NCBI GenBank assembly: GCA_008180335.1
Contig: VTEF01000003.1
Coordinates: 310,001-374,000, forward strand
Length of the DNA: 64,000 nt
Origin: Priestia megaterium
GTDB lineage: Bacteria; Bacillota; Bacilli; Bacillales; Bacillaceae_H
Direction: 5' to 3'
Below the pieces are notes generated by a model. It ran no database searches. It saw nothing but the letters and a program-made list of their open reading frames with translations, and was not told where the DNA came from. Shown one piece after another: positions 9,329-17,660 of this stretch; within the stretch, counting starts at the first letter, position 1, and every line of letters begins with the position of its first letter. The position numbers and the translations under genes are program-made.

Positions 9329-9633
9329 TGATATGTGTCCTCCTTATTCCTGTACAAGCTAACATTTTGTGATTACCAAAGTTCGTAACATTGCAATAAT
9401 CAACTTTAAGATACCACGCTTCTGTTTACTTATTATGAACATAGAGTAAATGTCTTGTAAATGAGCACCGTTTATAGAGCAGTTATAAGCTCTTCCTTTA
9501 CATCAAAATGTTCAAGCTTATTTTATACTCTTAAACATCTGGATTCTTGAAAAGAAAACGGCAAAAAAGATAATAAACCTGAATATTTCTTAAAAAGTCG
9601 TACACATTAATTATTAATGAAAGGAGGTAAACA
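9329..9633. other. Divergent intergenic region
   Basis: This 305-base gap holds the promoters of two divergent genes, the YdcF-domain gene and the WGxxGxxG gene. I could not assign a convincing -35/-10 pair to either, and see no other structure. Confidence 0.4.
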
Positions 9634-9912
9634 ATGAAGAAATTGTCCTTTATCATATGTGCTTTAGTTTTAACTGTAATGACTTTAAATACCCCTGTTC
9701 ATGCTATTGATAACAACATGGATAGAGCTACTTACAATACCGATACCAACATGGATCGAGTCAATTACAACGATGATGTAAATACTCGAAATGTAACTAC
9801 AGCAACTGACACTAATGAAGAAAACGACACTCCTTGGGAATGGCTTGGTCTATTAGGGTTATTCGGTCTTTTAGGTCTTAGAAGACGAAACAGAGACGAA
9901 AAAGTTCGTTAA
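9634..9912 (+). CDS. WGxxGxxG-CTERM family secreted protein
   Basis: This 92-residue protein has a signal peptide (cleavage expected after PVHA) and a polar Asn/Asp/Thr-rich middle with an imperfect repeat (NNMDRATYN, then TNMDRVNYN). Its C-terminus is PWEWLGLLGLFGLLGLRRR. That ending is the WGxxGxxG-CTERM pattern of Bacillales: a Trp/Gly/Leu helix capped by arginines, probably a membrane-sorting tail. The function of the family is unknown. The ATG has an excellent site (AAAGGAGGTAAACA). A hairpin follows the gene. Confidence 0.8.
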   Translation: MKKLSFIICALVLTVMTLNTPVHAIDNNMDRATYNTDTNMDRVNYNDDVNTRNVTTATDTNEENDTPWEWLGLLGLFGLLGLRRRNRDEKVR

Positions 9913-9944
9913 TACAGTGTTACATCTATATTTTCTAACTAACT

Positions 9945-9981
9945 GTTTACCCCTTAAGATTTTAGATCTCAAGGGGTAAAC
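9945..9981 (+). terminator. Hairpin after the WGxxGxxG gene
   Basis: An 11-bp perfect stem (GTTTACCCCTT / AAGGGGTAAAC) with a 15-nt loop begins 32 bases past the stop codon. It lacks a T run, so termination may be weak or need a factor. Confidence 0.55.
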
Positions 9982-10184
9982 ATGCCTCTAAATAAGTATT
10001 TTCAGCTTTATACCTTCATACTCATCTCTTCTAAATGCTGCGATTGCACGATTATTCAAAAACTATGCAGCTAAATTTCTTTGCATTTACAGTTCGTATG
10101 CAGCCTGCTGCTTTGTTATCTTACTAATTGCTTCCCCTCTTACTAATACAGCAATATGTGACAAAACAGCCTTTTTCAAAAATA

Positions 10185-10211
10185 AAGAGCACCCTTTGAA
10201 AGGATGCTCTT
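10185..10211 (-). terminator. Terminator of the splA-like gene
   Basis: The stem AAGAGCA-C-CCTTT / AAAGG-A-TGCTCTT has one internal mismatch and a 1-nt apex in this drawing. On the minus strand it is followed by TATTTTTG. It is the first such structure past the splA-like gene, about 150 bases downstream of its stop. Confidence 0.7.
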
Positions 10212-10361
10212 AAAAGAAACTCGATTGGATGTATCAACGTATGAAGTAATGGCACTTGCGATGAACTGACGTTGACACTTTTAATGTGTACCATTCATTG
10301 TTATTCTATACTAACTTTTTCGTTATTGTTACATGTACTTTGTATAAAGCTAGTAACCTCA

Positions 10362-10601
10362 TCAATCGTATTGTTCATAATCAAAAATTTTATTATACAT
10401 TTGCTCTGCTTCTTCATAACTTGAATAAACAGCATCATCTTCAGAAAGCAAATGGTAAGATTCATGTAAAAAAAGTGCTACATCATTTTTATTTTCAGGA
10501 TGCTGTACAATTTCGCCTTGGGTAATATTAGCTACATTGGCTGTATGAGGATTGCGATAAATGACAAATACTTGATCGCCAACCTGGTATTCCTTTTTCA
10601 T
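10362..10601 (-). CDS. splA: SplA, transcriptional regulator of spore photoproduct lyase
   Basis: From the ATG at 10599-10601 the protein is 79 residues, the length of B. subtilis SplA. The pattern YQVGDQVFVIYRNPHTANVA, then an E-I-V-x-x-P segment, VALFLHESYH, and SEDDAVYSSYEEAEQ fits my recollection of SplA proteins, TRAP-like negative regulators of splAB. A neighbouring ATG at 10604 is also possible; both follow AAGGTG. The open frame can be extended to 10622 only with a non-standard codon. In B. subtilis splA sits directly before splB, whereas here two unrelated genes lie between them. The assignment rests on recognition by eye. Confidence 0.65.
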   Translation of the reverse strand: MKKEYQVGDQVFVIYRNPHTANVANITQGEIVQHPENKNDVALFLHESYHLLSEDDAVYSSYEEAEQMYNKIFDYEQYD

Positions 10602-10710
10602 CATAGTCACCTTCTTAATCAATGATTTATTTCTATGATGTCCGCCTTTTGATATTTTATCAATGCCAATATTACCATGCTTGAACCCTTATTTTTCATC
10701 AATATGATCA

Positions 10711-11670
10711 TTATACGGTTTTACGTTCAATTAGCTGAAACGGCAATTCAATTTTCTGGTGTTCTGGATGAAGAAAGAGATAAAAAAGCTTTTCACCCAT
10801 TTCAATCAGCGGTAATTGAATCGTTGTAATTTGCAAGTAAGAAGTAAGCGGGTGATTATCAAATCCGATTATTGCGATATCACTTGGTACAGAAATGCCT
10901 TCTTGGGCACACCTAGTCATTACTCCGACTGCTACTTGATCATTTGTAACTAATAGTGCTGTCGGCCGCTTTTTCATGTTAAGCAATTGCTTTACGATCC
11001 AATCGCCGTCAGTAACATAAAGGCAGCCTTCAAAAACCCATTCTGGTCTGAACGGTTCACCAACTTTTTTTAAATAATTGTGATAGGCGGCTGCTCGTTG
11101 TTGGCTATTTGTCCCGGCATGCCTTCCTATACAATACCCAATATGGCGGTGTCCTTCCTTATTTAAATACGTCAGGGCTTGTTCAAAAGCTCCAAAATGA
11201 TCAATATAAACCGATGGAATGGATCGTTCCTTTGTGTTTTCACATATGATAATCGGACCATACATTTGATAATGTTCAATTACATTCCAATCACTTGCTC
11301 TTGAACATATAATTACACCATCTACTTGTTTTGTTTTTAACATGTTTAGCGCATCGACTTCTTTTTGAACTTCATAATTAGTTTGGCAAATAACCAGTTG
11401 ATATTGAGCTTTTAATGCTTCTGAGGCAATTCCTTCTAACAGCATACTGAAATAAGGATGATTAACAAAAGGTAAGACAATAGCTACCATTTGCGTTTTC
11501 CCTTTTGATAAATGAACCGCATTCATATTTTGCTCATAGTTTAATTCGTCAATAATCTCCTCAACTCTTTTTCTTTTTTGATCACTTACATACGGATGGT
11601 TATTAAGTACACGAGATACAGTAGACACTGATACTCCTGCTTTTTTTGCGATATCTCGAATATTTGTCAT
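10711..11670 (-). CDS. LacI-family transcriptional regulator
   Basis: 319 residues. The N-terminal helix-turn-helix and hinge read MTNIRDIAKKAGVSVSTVSR, the classic LacI form. The rest is a periplasmic-binding-protein-like sensor (VAIVLPFVNHPYFSMLLEGI, VTNDQVAVGVM, IIGFDNHPLTSYLQITTI), which suggests a sugar effector. The frame is open 13 codons further, but the ATG at 11668-11670 follows AAAAAGGTGAAAAAA and begins the conserved sequence. A perfect 14-bp palindrome lies 25 bases upstream, between this gene and the divergent 46-residue gene, so it probably represses itself and that gene. No sugar operon is adjacent, so the effector is unknown. Confidence 0.88.
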   Translation of the reverse strand: MTNIRDIAKKAGVSVSTVSRVLNNHPYVSDQKRKRVEEIIDELNYEQNMNAVHLSKGKTQMVAIVLPFVNHPYFSMLLEGIASEALKAQYQLVICQTNYEVQKEVDALNMLKTKQVDGVIICSRASDWNVIEHYQMYGPIIICENTKERSIPSVYIDHFGAFEQALTYLNKEGHRHIGYCIGRHAGTNSQQRAAAYHNYLKKVGEPFRPEWVFEGCLYVTDGDWIVKQLLNMKKRPTALLVTNDQVAVGVMTRCAQEGISVPSDIAIIGFDNHPLTSYLQITTIQLPLIEMGEKLFYLFLHPEHQKIELPFQLIERKTV

Positions 11671-11694
11671 TTTTTTCACCTTTTTCTCTTGCGC

Positions 11695-11708
11695 TGAAAC
11701 GCGTTTCA
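11695..11708. promoter_or_regulatory. LacI-type operator
   Basis: TGAAACGCGTTTCA is a perfect palindrome with the central CG step typical of LacI-family operators. It lies between the divergent starts at 11670 and 11751. Confidence 0.75.
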
Positions 11709-11750
11709 TAATTTATAGTCTCATTATTAACTGCTAAGGAGGCTAAAGTT

Positions 11751-11891
11751 ATGATAGGATTATTAATTTTTCTTGGCTTATGCATCACTGAATTATTAGG
11801 CGCTACTGTTGCACTTAAACAGAACCCCGCTCTTTGGAAAGAAATTGAACAGCAAGAGCCTTTTGATTATTTTGAGCAAAAAAAGCGATAG
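11751..11891 (+). CDS. 46-residue membrane peptide divergent from the LacI regulator
   Basis: The frame ATG-TAG encodes MIGLLIFLGLCITELLGATV and then a polar tail ending FEQKKR. That is one transmembrane helix followed by a charged cytoplasmic tail. It has a strong ribosome binding site (AAGGAGG, 7 nt before ATG). It shares the 81-base control region, including the LacI-type palindrome, with the divergent regulator. I recognise no family. Ribosome binding site quality and context argue that it is real. Confidence 0.6.
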   Translation: MIGLLIFLGLCITELLGATVALKQNPALWKEIEQQEPFDYFEQKKR

Positions 11892-11907
11892 GACCCACCC
11901 TACCGCT
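11884..11907 (-). terminator. Terminator of the 115-residue gene, inside the 46-residue gene's end
   Basis: AGCGATAGG pairs with CCTACCGCT (one mismatch). On the minus strand the stem is followed by TTTTTTT. It overlaps the last two codons and stop of the convergent small gene. Confidence 0.65.
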
Positions 11908-11914
11908 GCTTTCA

Positions 11915-12262
11915 TCATGTATGTACAACTTCTTCAATCATTGATTCACCTGTGGTTTTCTCGTAATCGAGCCACTGCCATTTTTCGTGGAGACGAATGC
12001 GGCCATCTGCTAACAGTTCAGGCGTGGAAAAACACTGTCCTCTGCGTAATTCATTATTTGTATTTGCATGCTGGTAGCGAAAAGTTAAGCAGCTGTTTTC
12101 ATCGATTGTTCCGACAAGTGCACCATACACAATATCTCCGCCGCTATACGTCGCATGAACAATATTTTGCTGCTGTTGATAGTGAAAGACTGTTTCATTC
12201 GACACTTCTCCATTATCAGTATTTGATATGGACTTAAAAATTCGATTGCCATAATCAATCAA
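11915..12262 (-). CDS. Conserved small Bacillus protein (often labelled n-acetylglutamate synthase)
   Basis: 115 residues from a TTG start 8 nt after AAGGAG, beginning MIDYGNRIFKSISNTDNGEV. The conserved stretches are TVFHYQQQQNIVHATYSGG, FRYQHANTN and GRIRLHEKWQWLD. They match a small soluble family that Bacillus genomes often label n-acetylglutamate synthase, a name I think has no functional support. It is probably a beta-barrel-like cytoplasmic protein. The frame stays open upstream to 12319 but without a ribosome binding site. Confidence 0.7.
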   Translation of the reverse strand: MIDYGNRIFKSISNTDNGEVSNETVFHYQQQQNIVHATYSGGDIVYGALVGTIDENSCLTFRYQHANTNNELRRGQCFSTPELLADGRIRLHEKWQWLDYEKTTGESMIEEVVHT

Positions 12263-12306
12263 AGCCAGCACTCCTTTTTGTAATATTCTAACATATAAAC
12301 TAAAAA

Positions 12307-12346
12307 AGAGCTGCTTCAAAGAAAAACATTTCTTTCAAGCAGCTCT
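12307..12346 (-). terminator. Terminator of the NhaC-family gene
   Basis: An 18-position stem with one C-C mismatch (12307-12324 with 12329-12346) is followed on the minus strand by TTTTTT. Confidence 0.85.
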
Positions 12347-12457
12347 CTTAACAATGACCGTCACATAAATTCATTCATACAGAAAATTAGAGCGCCTGTT
12401 GATTTTACATAAACAAGCTCACAGATCCTTTCTTAACTTGTGCACTAATATTCTTGG

Positions 12458-13768
12458 TTAAGCAGCTTGCTTTTCCGCTTCTGTTTTAGTTGATAGCTTT
12501 GGGAAATTAAAAAGAATAGCTAAAATTCCAAATACTGCTGTTAAAATTGGATAGAACGCAAATGGCATAAGCTCTACGGATGATACTTTTGCAAACTCTG
12601 CTGCAATTAACATCTGAGCGCCGTATGGCACAATCCCCTGTACACTGCAAGAAAATAAATCAAGTAAACTTGCTGACTTTCGCTTATCAATCCCGTATTC
12701 ATCTGCAATCTCTTTTGCCAGCGGCCCAACTGTAATGATCGAAATCGTATTATTGGCTGTTGATAAATTTGTTGCACTCACTAATCCCGCAATACTGAAC
12801 TCTGCACCTTTGCGTGATTTAATATTACGAGTTAACACATTTAATAAGAAGTGAATACCTCCATTGTGTTTAATTAATTGGACAACTCCACCGATTAACA
12901 AGCTCAGAATAATTAATTCTGACATTCCGCTAATGCCTGTTGTAATAGCTTTAGCAAAGCTTTCTAATGTGTAGCTGCCATCAAATAAACCAATAATGCC
13001 GGCTAATAAAATTCCACCTGTTAATGTAGCTAATACATTCATCCCTGTTAAGGCTGCAATTAACACACCGATATAAGGTAAAATTTTAATCCAACTAAAC
13101 TCTTGAACGCTAACATCAGATGTATTTCCAAGTGTCATAAAGAGCAGAATCGCCATTGTTAAAATTGCAGCTGGCAATACAATTAAAAAGTTTACTTTAA
13201 ATTTATCATTCATTTTTGTTTGTTGCGTACGAACTGCAGCAATTGTAGTATCTGAAATAATAGATAGATTATCTCCAAACATCGCTCCGCCAATAACAGC
13301 TGCTACTGCTAAGGCTGCAGAAATATCTGTTTCACTGCTAATTCCAACTGCAATAGGAGCTAAAGCTGCAATTGTGCCTGTTGACGTACCCATTGACAGA
13401 GAAATAAAAGCTCCAATCACAAATAATCCAACGACTAATAAGTTTTGCGGCAATACTGACAATGCCAGGTTTACTGTTGATTCAACAGCACCCATTCCTT
13501 TTGCTGCTTCTGAAAAAGCGCCTGCTAAAATAAAAATTAACACCATGATAATTAAATCTGGATGACCTGCCCCTTTGGCAAATCGTTCAACTTTTGTATT
13601 CAGTGAATCTTTACGGTTCATTGAAAGTGCCACAATAGATGCAATAATAATTGCTACTAATACGGGTAATTTATAGAAGTCACCTGTAATGATTCCCGAA
13701 CCGACGAATAGAACTAAAAAGACCCCTAAAGGCAATAGCGCCCACCCGTTCCCTTTTTTATTTTCCAT
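12458..13768 (-). CDS. NhaC-family transporter, probable methionine transporter (MetT-like)
   Basis: 436 residues with about 11-12 transmembrane helices. Conserved features of the NhaC ion-transporter family include SMGTSTGTIAALAPIAVG, GGAMFGDNLSIISDTTIAA and ATNLSTANNTISIITVGP. NhaC proteins exchange Na+ and H+, but members controlled by S-box leaders have been proposed as methionine transporters (MetT). This gene has a clear SAM riboswitch and terminator in its leader, so methionine or a related sulfur compound is the likely substrate. That step is inference from regulation. The ATG follows AGAGGTG, and the gene is monocistronic. Confidence 0.8.
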   Translation of the reverse strand: MENKKGNGWALLPLGVFLVLFVGSGIITGDFYKLPVLVAIIIASIVALSMNRKDSLNTKVERFAKGAGHPDLIIMVLIFILAGAFSEAAKGMGAVESTVNLALSVLPQNLLVVGLFVIGAFISLSMGTSTGTIAALAPIAVGISSETDISAALAVAAVIGGAMFGDNLSIISDTTIAAVRTQQTKMNDKFKVNFLIVLPAAILTMAILLFMTLGNTSDVSVQEFSWIKILPYIGVLIAALTGMNVLATLTGGILLAGIIGLFDGSYTLESFAKAITTGISGMSELIILSLLIGGVVQLIKHNGGIHFLLNVLTRNIKSRKGAEFSIAGLVSATNLSTANNTISIITVGPLAKEIADEYGIDKRKSASLLDLFSCSVQGIVPYGAQMLIAAEFAKVSSVELMPFAFYPILTAVFGILAILFNFPKLSTKTEAEKQAA

Positions 13769-13797
13769 TAACTACACCTCTCCACACGTAATAAAAA

Positions 13798-13825
13798 AGA
13801 CCTCTTCATAAAAAAGAAGAGGTCT
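13798..13825 (-). terminator. SAM riboswitch terminator
   Basis: A 10-bp perfect stem (AGACCTCTTC / GAAGAGGTCT) is followed by TTTTTT on the minus strand, 30 bases before the transporter start. It is the off-state of the S-box leader. Confidence 0.9.
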
Positions 13826-13850
13826 CTTATATTTTTTTATAAGACTACGC

Positions 13851-13962
13851 TCTTCTCATCTTTCAAACGTTTAATACGTTTGCTGGATTTGGCACCGCAC
13901 TTAAAAAAGTCAGTTGCCGAGACATCATTGGGCCAGTCCCTCCGTCTCTCTTGATAAGAAGT
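13851..13962 (-). promoter_or_regulatory. SAM-I riboswitch (S box)
   Basis: The minus strand carries the S-box landmarks in order: TTATCAAGAGAG, GGAGGGACTGGCCC, ATGATGTCTCGGCAAC, GGTGCCAAATCC and a closing GATGAGAAGAG that pairs with the 5' end. SAM binding should favour the downstream terminator and shut the transporter off when methionine is plentiful. Confidence 0.95.
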
Positions 13963-14062
13963 TTATACTAATATTCAAAAACAATCTTTCATTACTTTAA
14001 TATCTTTTAAAATGAATGTCAAACGTTATTTTAGAAAAAACAATAGAAAGAAAATTCTAAAA

Positions 14063-14830
14063 TCAATTTGCTACATCACGTTTTAAGAAGAAAAACCAAG
14101 CTACGCTTACAAAGAACACAAAATGAGCCATAATCATAAAAAGTGAAAAACCTAATGTCATCCCCTCAAATAACGGTTGATTACCATCTGTATATTGAAG
14201 AAGGTTTGTGTTAGCGAACAACAAAATTTTGCCCCACTGCACTTGGAATTCCGCTAATATTTGTGCAAGCATTTTCGCTCCAATCCCTACAACAATAGAC
14301 AATCCAACCGCTAATGCACTATTTCTAAATACAGATGAAAGCATCAGTGCAAATGTCATCATCATAAATATTTCAATATAAAAAATTCCATAAGTAAAAG
14401 CAATATTCTGAAGTTCATCACTTGTGCTATTAATAGTAGAAACTCCAAAGAAAAGGACTCCCCAGATAAATGAAAAGAAGAAAAAAGCGCCGATATAATA
14501 CAAGCTGATCATAATAGATGTTACATACTTAGATAGTAAAATCGTTGAGCGCTTTGCTGGACGGATAAGAAGCAATTTAATAGTGCCAGCTTCAAATTCC
14601 TTTGCAACCATTGACCCTGCAACTACAATAGCAAAAAATTGAATAATGATTAAGAAATTGGAACTGAATGATAAAAAGCCAACTGCATTTTCTTGTACCC
14701 CTGCATTATTAACAATATTTCTCATTACAAGCGCCATTAAGAGCGTAAGAACAGCAATTGTAATAAATACAACTTTTGTACTTTTTTTATAAAACCACTT
14801 CATATGTTCGTTTTGAATCAAATTAAACAT
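14063..14830 (-). CDS. ABC-2 type permease
   Basis: 255 residues with about six transmembrane helices. KEFEAGTIKLLLIRPAKRS, after the second helix, is the typical ABC-2 permease signature. It forms the membrane part of an exporter with the ATPase gene just upstream, which it overlaps by 8 bases (14823-14830), so the two are translationally coupled. Pairs of this BcrA/BcrB-like form often export peptides or drugs such as bacitracin. No adjacent sensor or biosynthetic gene identifies the substrate. Confidence 0.87.
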   Translation of the reverse strand: MFNLIQNEHMKWFYKKSTKVVFITIAVLTLLMALVMRNIVNNAGVQENAVGFLSFSSNFLIIIQFFAIVVAGSMVAKEFEAGTIKLLLIRPAKRSTILLSKYVTSIMISLYYIGAFFFFSFIWGVLFFGVSTINSTSDELQNIAFTYGIFYIEIFMMMTFALMLSSVFRNSALAVGLSIVVGIGAKMLAQILAEFQVQWGKILLFANTNLLQYTDGNQPLFEGMTLGFSLFMIMAHFVFFVSVAWFFFLKRDVAN

Positions 14831-15737
14831 GTAAGTCTCCCCCCGTCACAGACATAAATGAATCTTCTAGTGTTGTGTAGACTGGGGTAATGCGATACAC
14901 AGATAAATTGTTATCGACAAACAGACGATTTATTGTCGGAATTTGTCCACGGCTAATGACTACATGAAGAAGATCTTTTTGAATCAAACTTTCATATTGT
15001 TTATCTTGTAAGATTTGAAACGCTTTATTAACATCATCTACATCAAATTCAACATACATTCCTTGTTCTTCGCGATTCGGAGATAAATCTTGAATTGACC
15101 GCAGTTCCCCGTCTTGAATAATCGCTACACGATCACATAAATCTTCCACTTCTTTTAGCAAATGACTAGCGATTAGAATTGAGATATTTTCTTCTTCACA
15201 AAGCTTTTTTAAATATGTACGAAACTCTATCATTCCTGCCGGATCTAGACCATTTGTCGGTTCATCTAGTAACAGCAATGCTGGCTTATGTAAAATGGCC
15301 TGTGCAACTCCTAATCTTTGGCGCATGCCTAATGAGTATGTATTAACCGGCCGATGAATACTGTCTTCTAGTTTAGTTAGTTGAACGACCTCACCAATTC
15401 TAGTTTCTGACACGCCATGCATATTGGCAAAATGTTTTAAGTTTTGATAGCCTGTTAAGTATCCGTAAAACTCAGGGTTTTCAATAATTGCACCAATCGA
15501 CTTCATCGCTTCTTTAAAGTTCTCATCCGCCCGATGTCCATTAATCGTAATTGTCCCATTTGAAACTTTCACTAAGCCAACAACAGTTCGAATTAATGTT
15601 GTTTTACCAGAACCGTTTGGACCCAATAAACCAAAAATCTCTCCTTTTTTAACAGAGACACTAATATCTTTTAAAATCATTCGTTTCCCAATCTTCTTGC
15701 TCACATGATCTACTTGCAATACTGTATCTACTTGCAT
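14823..15737 (-). CDS. ABC transporter ATP-binding protein
   Basis: 304 residues. Walker A is GLLGPNGSGKTT, the signature is YSLGMRQRLGVAQA and Walker B is LLLLDEPTNGLDPAG. The C-terminal 80 residues form an extra domain seen in BcrA/YhcH-type exporters. The chosen ATG (15735-15737, MQVDTVLQVDH) lies 9 nt past AAAGGA. An earlier in-frame ATG touches that site directly, and the longer frame to 15833 has no site. It powers the overlapping ABC-2 permease. Confidence 0.9.
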   Translation of the reverse strand: MQVDTVLQVDHVSKKIGKRMILKDISVSVKKGEIFGLLGPNGSGKTTLIRTVVGLVKVSNGTITINGHRADENFKEAMKSIGAIIENPEFYGYLTGYQNLKHFANMHGVSETRIGEVVQLTKLEDSIHRPVNTYSLGMRQRLGVAQAILHKPALLLLDEPTNGLDPAGMIEFRTYLKKLCEEENISILIASHLLKEVEDLCDRVAIIQDGELRSIQDLSPNREEQGMYVEFDVDDVNKAFQILQDKQYESLIQKDLLHVVISRGQIPTINRLFVDNNLSVYRITPVYTTLEDSFMSVTGGDLHV

Positions 15738-15940
15738 TATGGACATTCCTTTCTTTTTTACACTACGTTTTCTATTGTTTCGTTTTTTAAATCGTTTGTC
15801 TACCAAAAAATGAAATTTATATAGTAAATTCATGAATAGAACACAGCTCTTTTGTAAAGTCTCTAAAGCAAAGTATTCGTATCCAGTTCATACATTTGCT
15901 AAACTTAACTTATCGTTATTTTTCAAGGGGGGATATACAT

Positions 15941-16384
15941 ATGGAGCTAATTGTTTATTTAGCTGGACAAATTCACGATAATTGGAGAGAGGATATAAAG
16001 CAACAAGCTGCTGATTTAAAACTTCCTCTTACATTTGTTGGACCAATGACTGACCATAGCCGCTCAGATCATATTGGAGAAGTCATTTTAGGAAAACAAG
16101 AAAATTCAATTTTAAAAGATGAAGCAGCATCTGCGATTAATAATTTACGTACAGAAATTCTATTAAAGAAAGCAGATGTCGTCATCGCTCTATTTGGTGA
16201 AAAATATAAGCAGTGGAATAGTGCAATGGATGCTGCAACTGCTGTTTCACTAAAAAAGCCGCTTATTCTTGTTCGCCCTAAACAATTACATCATCCATTA
16301 AAAGAATTGGCAAATAAAGCACAAGTTGTCGTTGAGACGCCAGAACAAGCATTGCAAGCTCTAGCTTATATATTTGAATCATAA
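15941..16384 (+). CDS. ytoQ: YtoQ family protein
   Basis: 147 residues from the ATG 9 nt after AAGGGGGG; the longer frame to 15896 has no site. The sequence (MELIVYLAGQIHDNWREDI, VGPMTDHSRSDHIGE, EILLKKADVVIALFGEKYKQWNSAMDA) matches the YtoQ family of B. subtilis. Its fold resembles nucleoside 2-deoxyribosyltransferases, to judge from the GQIHDNWR and NSAMDAATA segments. Its reaction is not established. Monocistronic, with a strong terminator. Confidence 0.88.
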   Translation: MELIVYLAGQIHDNWREDIKQQAADLKLPLTFVGPMTDHSRSDHIGEVILGKQENSILKDEAASAINNLRTEILLKKADVVIALFGEKYKQWNSAMDAATAVSLKKPLILVRPKQLHHPLKELANKAQVVVETPEQALQALAYIFES

Positions 16385-16422
16385 AAAATGAACGACTGCT
16401 TTATAAGCGGTCGTTCATTTTT
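16384..16422 (+). terminator. Terminator of ytoQ
   Basis: A 13-bp stem (AAAAATGAACGAC / GTCGTTCATTTTT), extended by a wobble, directly follows the stop codon. Confidence 0.88.
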
Positions 16423-16544
16423 ATGTTTATAGGCCACTAAAGGCCCTCTACATCTGTGATCCCTCATTCTAAATAAATAGAGACCTTTTTAGTGCTGTAG
16501 TTTTTCAACAGTTCATTCTTGTGATAATAAAAGCTTTACCTATG

Positions 16545-17381
16545 CTATTTCTCATTATACGTAAAACCAATTGCAATCAATGCTTGACGTAACGTTGAAA
16601 ATGTTTGAACTTGTCCAAAACCAAGACCTAAACTAACAGCGGTTTGTGCAATTTCCGGTGTAATCCCACTAATCTTTGCATTAACCCCTATTAATTTCAA
16701 TGCTTCAAGTATTTGAAAAATACGACTAGCAACATATGTATCAAGAATCGGTACACCTGATAAATCAAGTACAAAATGAGAAATCTGACGTTTTACACTC
16801 TCTTCTAACGCTTGTTCCATTAATAATCTTGCACGATATGTATCAATCGTGCCAATGACAGGTAAAACTGCTACACCATTTGCGATAGGTACCACAGGTA
16901 CAGACAGTTCTAATAAAGCTTCTTGGGAATTTTTAAGCTGTTCTGCGTTATATTCTACAAACGGTACACTGAAATAATAAACAACTTCATCAACAGTTTG
17001 ATCGAATACAGATAGCACTTCATAAAATTGTTCTAATGTTAGCTGTGCTCTCATTGCTTCTTCTTTAATAATCTGCCCGATAAGTTTACGGTAGTGAGGC
17101 ACTTCATTTAACATCGCATCCAGAGTTGCGCCTAATGCAGCACATCTTGTTCCTGTTTCCATCCCCCATTTTTCTAATTGCTGAACCCGAATACTATCTT
17201 CTAATGCAATTGATTCAGCAAAAAACGTGACAAGCTCAACTCTAATCGGTAAGAGTTCATTTGTTAGGGGCTTCAGTTGGCCTGGGTATAACTCATTTTG
17301 TTCCTGTGTAATTGAATGCGCAATTTCATGCTTTTCGTCTAAAATTCTTTCACGTATTTTCAGCAAATGTGTATTCATCAT
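16545..17381 (-). CDS. RsbR paralogue with STAS domain (stressosome protein)
   Basis: 278 residues. The N-terminal 150 residues are the helical, non-haem globin-like sensor half of RsbR-type co-antagonists. Residues about 160-275 form a STAS domain. The two phosphorylatable threonines expected from RsbR are visible in PVIGTIDTYRARLL and VPILDTYVASRI. RsbR paralogues build the stressosome with RsbS and bind the kinase RsbT to set sigma-B activity. No rsbS/rsbT gene is adjacent, as is usual for orphan paralogues (RsbRB-RD). The ribosome binding site is weak (GGGGATT). Confidence 0.85.
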   Translation of the reverse strand: MMNTHLLKIRERILDEKHEIAHSITQEQNELYPGQLKPLTNELLPIRVELVTFFAESIALEDSIRVQQLEKWGMETGTRCAALGATLDAMLNEVPHYRKLIGQIIKEEAMRAQLTLEQFYEVLSVFDQTVDEVVYYFSVPFVEYNAEQLKNSQEALLELSVPVVPIANGVAVLPVIGTIDTYRARLLMEQALEESVKRQISHFVLDLSGVPILDTYVASRIFQILEALKLIGVNAKISGITPEIAQTAVSLGLGFGQVQTFSTLRQALIAIGFTYNEK

Positions 17382-17660
17382 TTGTTAATCCCCGCAATTT
17401 TTAGATTATGTATCTACTTAATATAATAATGGTTAGCTCTTATGTACGTAAAGAGTTCAACACGCTTTTTCAATAAATATTTCCATATCATATATAAACT
17501 TGAATCTGATCTACTCAAAGGTTTGTTAATGAAAAGAAAAGTTGACGTTGAGCCGGTCATTCATGTACACTTTATGTCTGATTTACTACGATCAATATCG
17601 CTCTTATCTAAAAAGAATGATATAATTTTATAGATAATGAATTTGGAGGACTGCTAATAC

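Noticed and set aside
10040-10185. Minus-strand reading with a protein-like stretch (RGEAISKITKQQAAYEL)
   Set aside because: It runs through the terminator at 10185-10211, has no start or ribosome binding site, and matches no family I know.
11809-12237. 142-codon plus-strand frame
   Set aside because: It lies opposite the conserved 115-residue gene and overlaps the 46-residue gene; no ribosome binding site.
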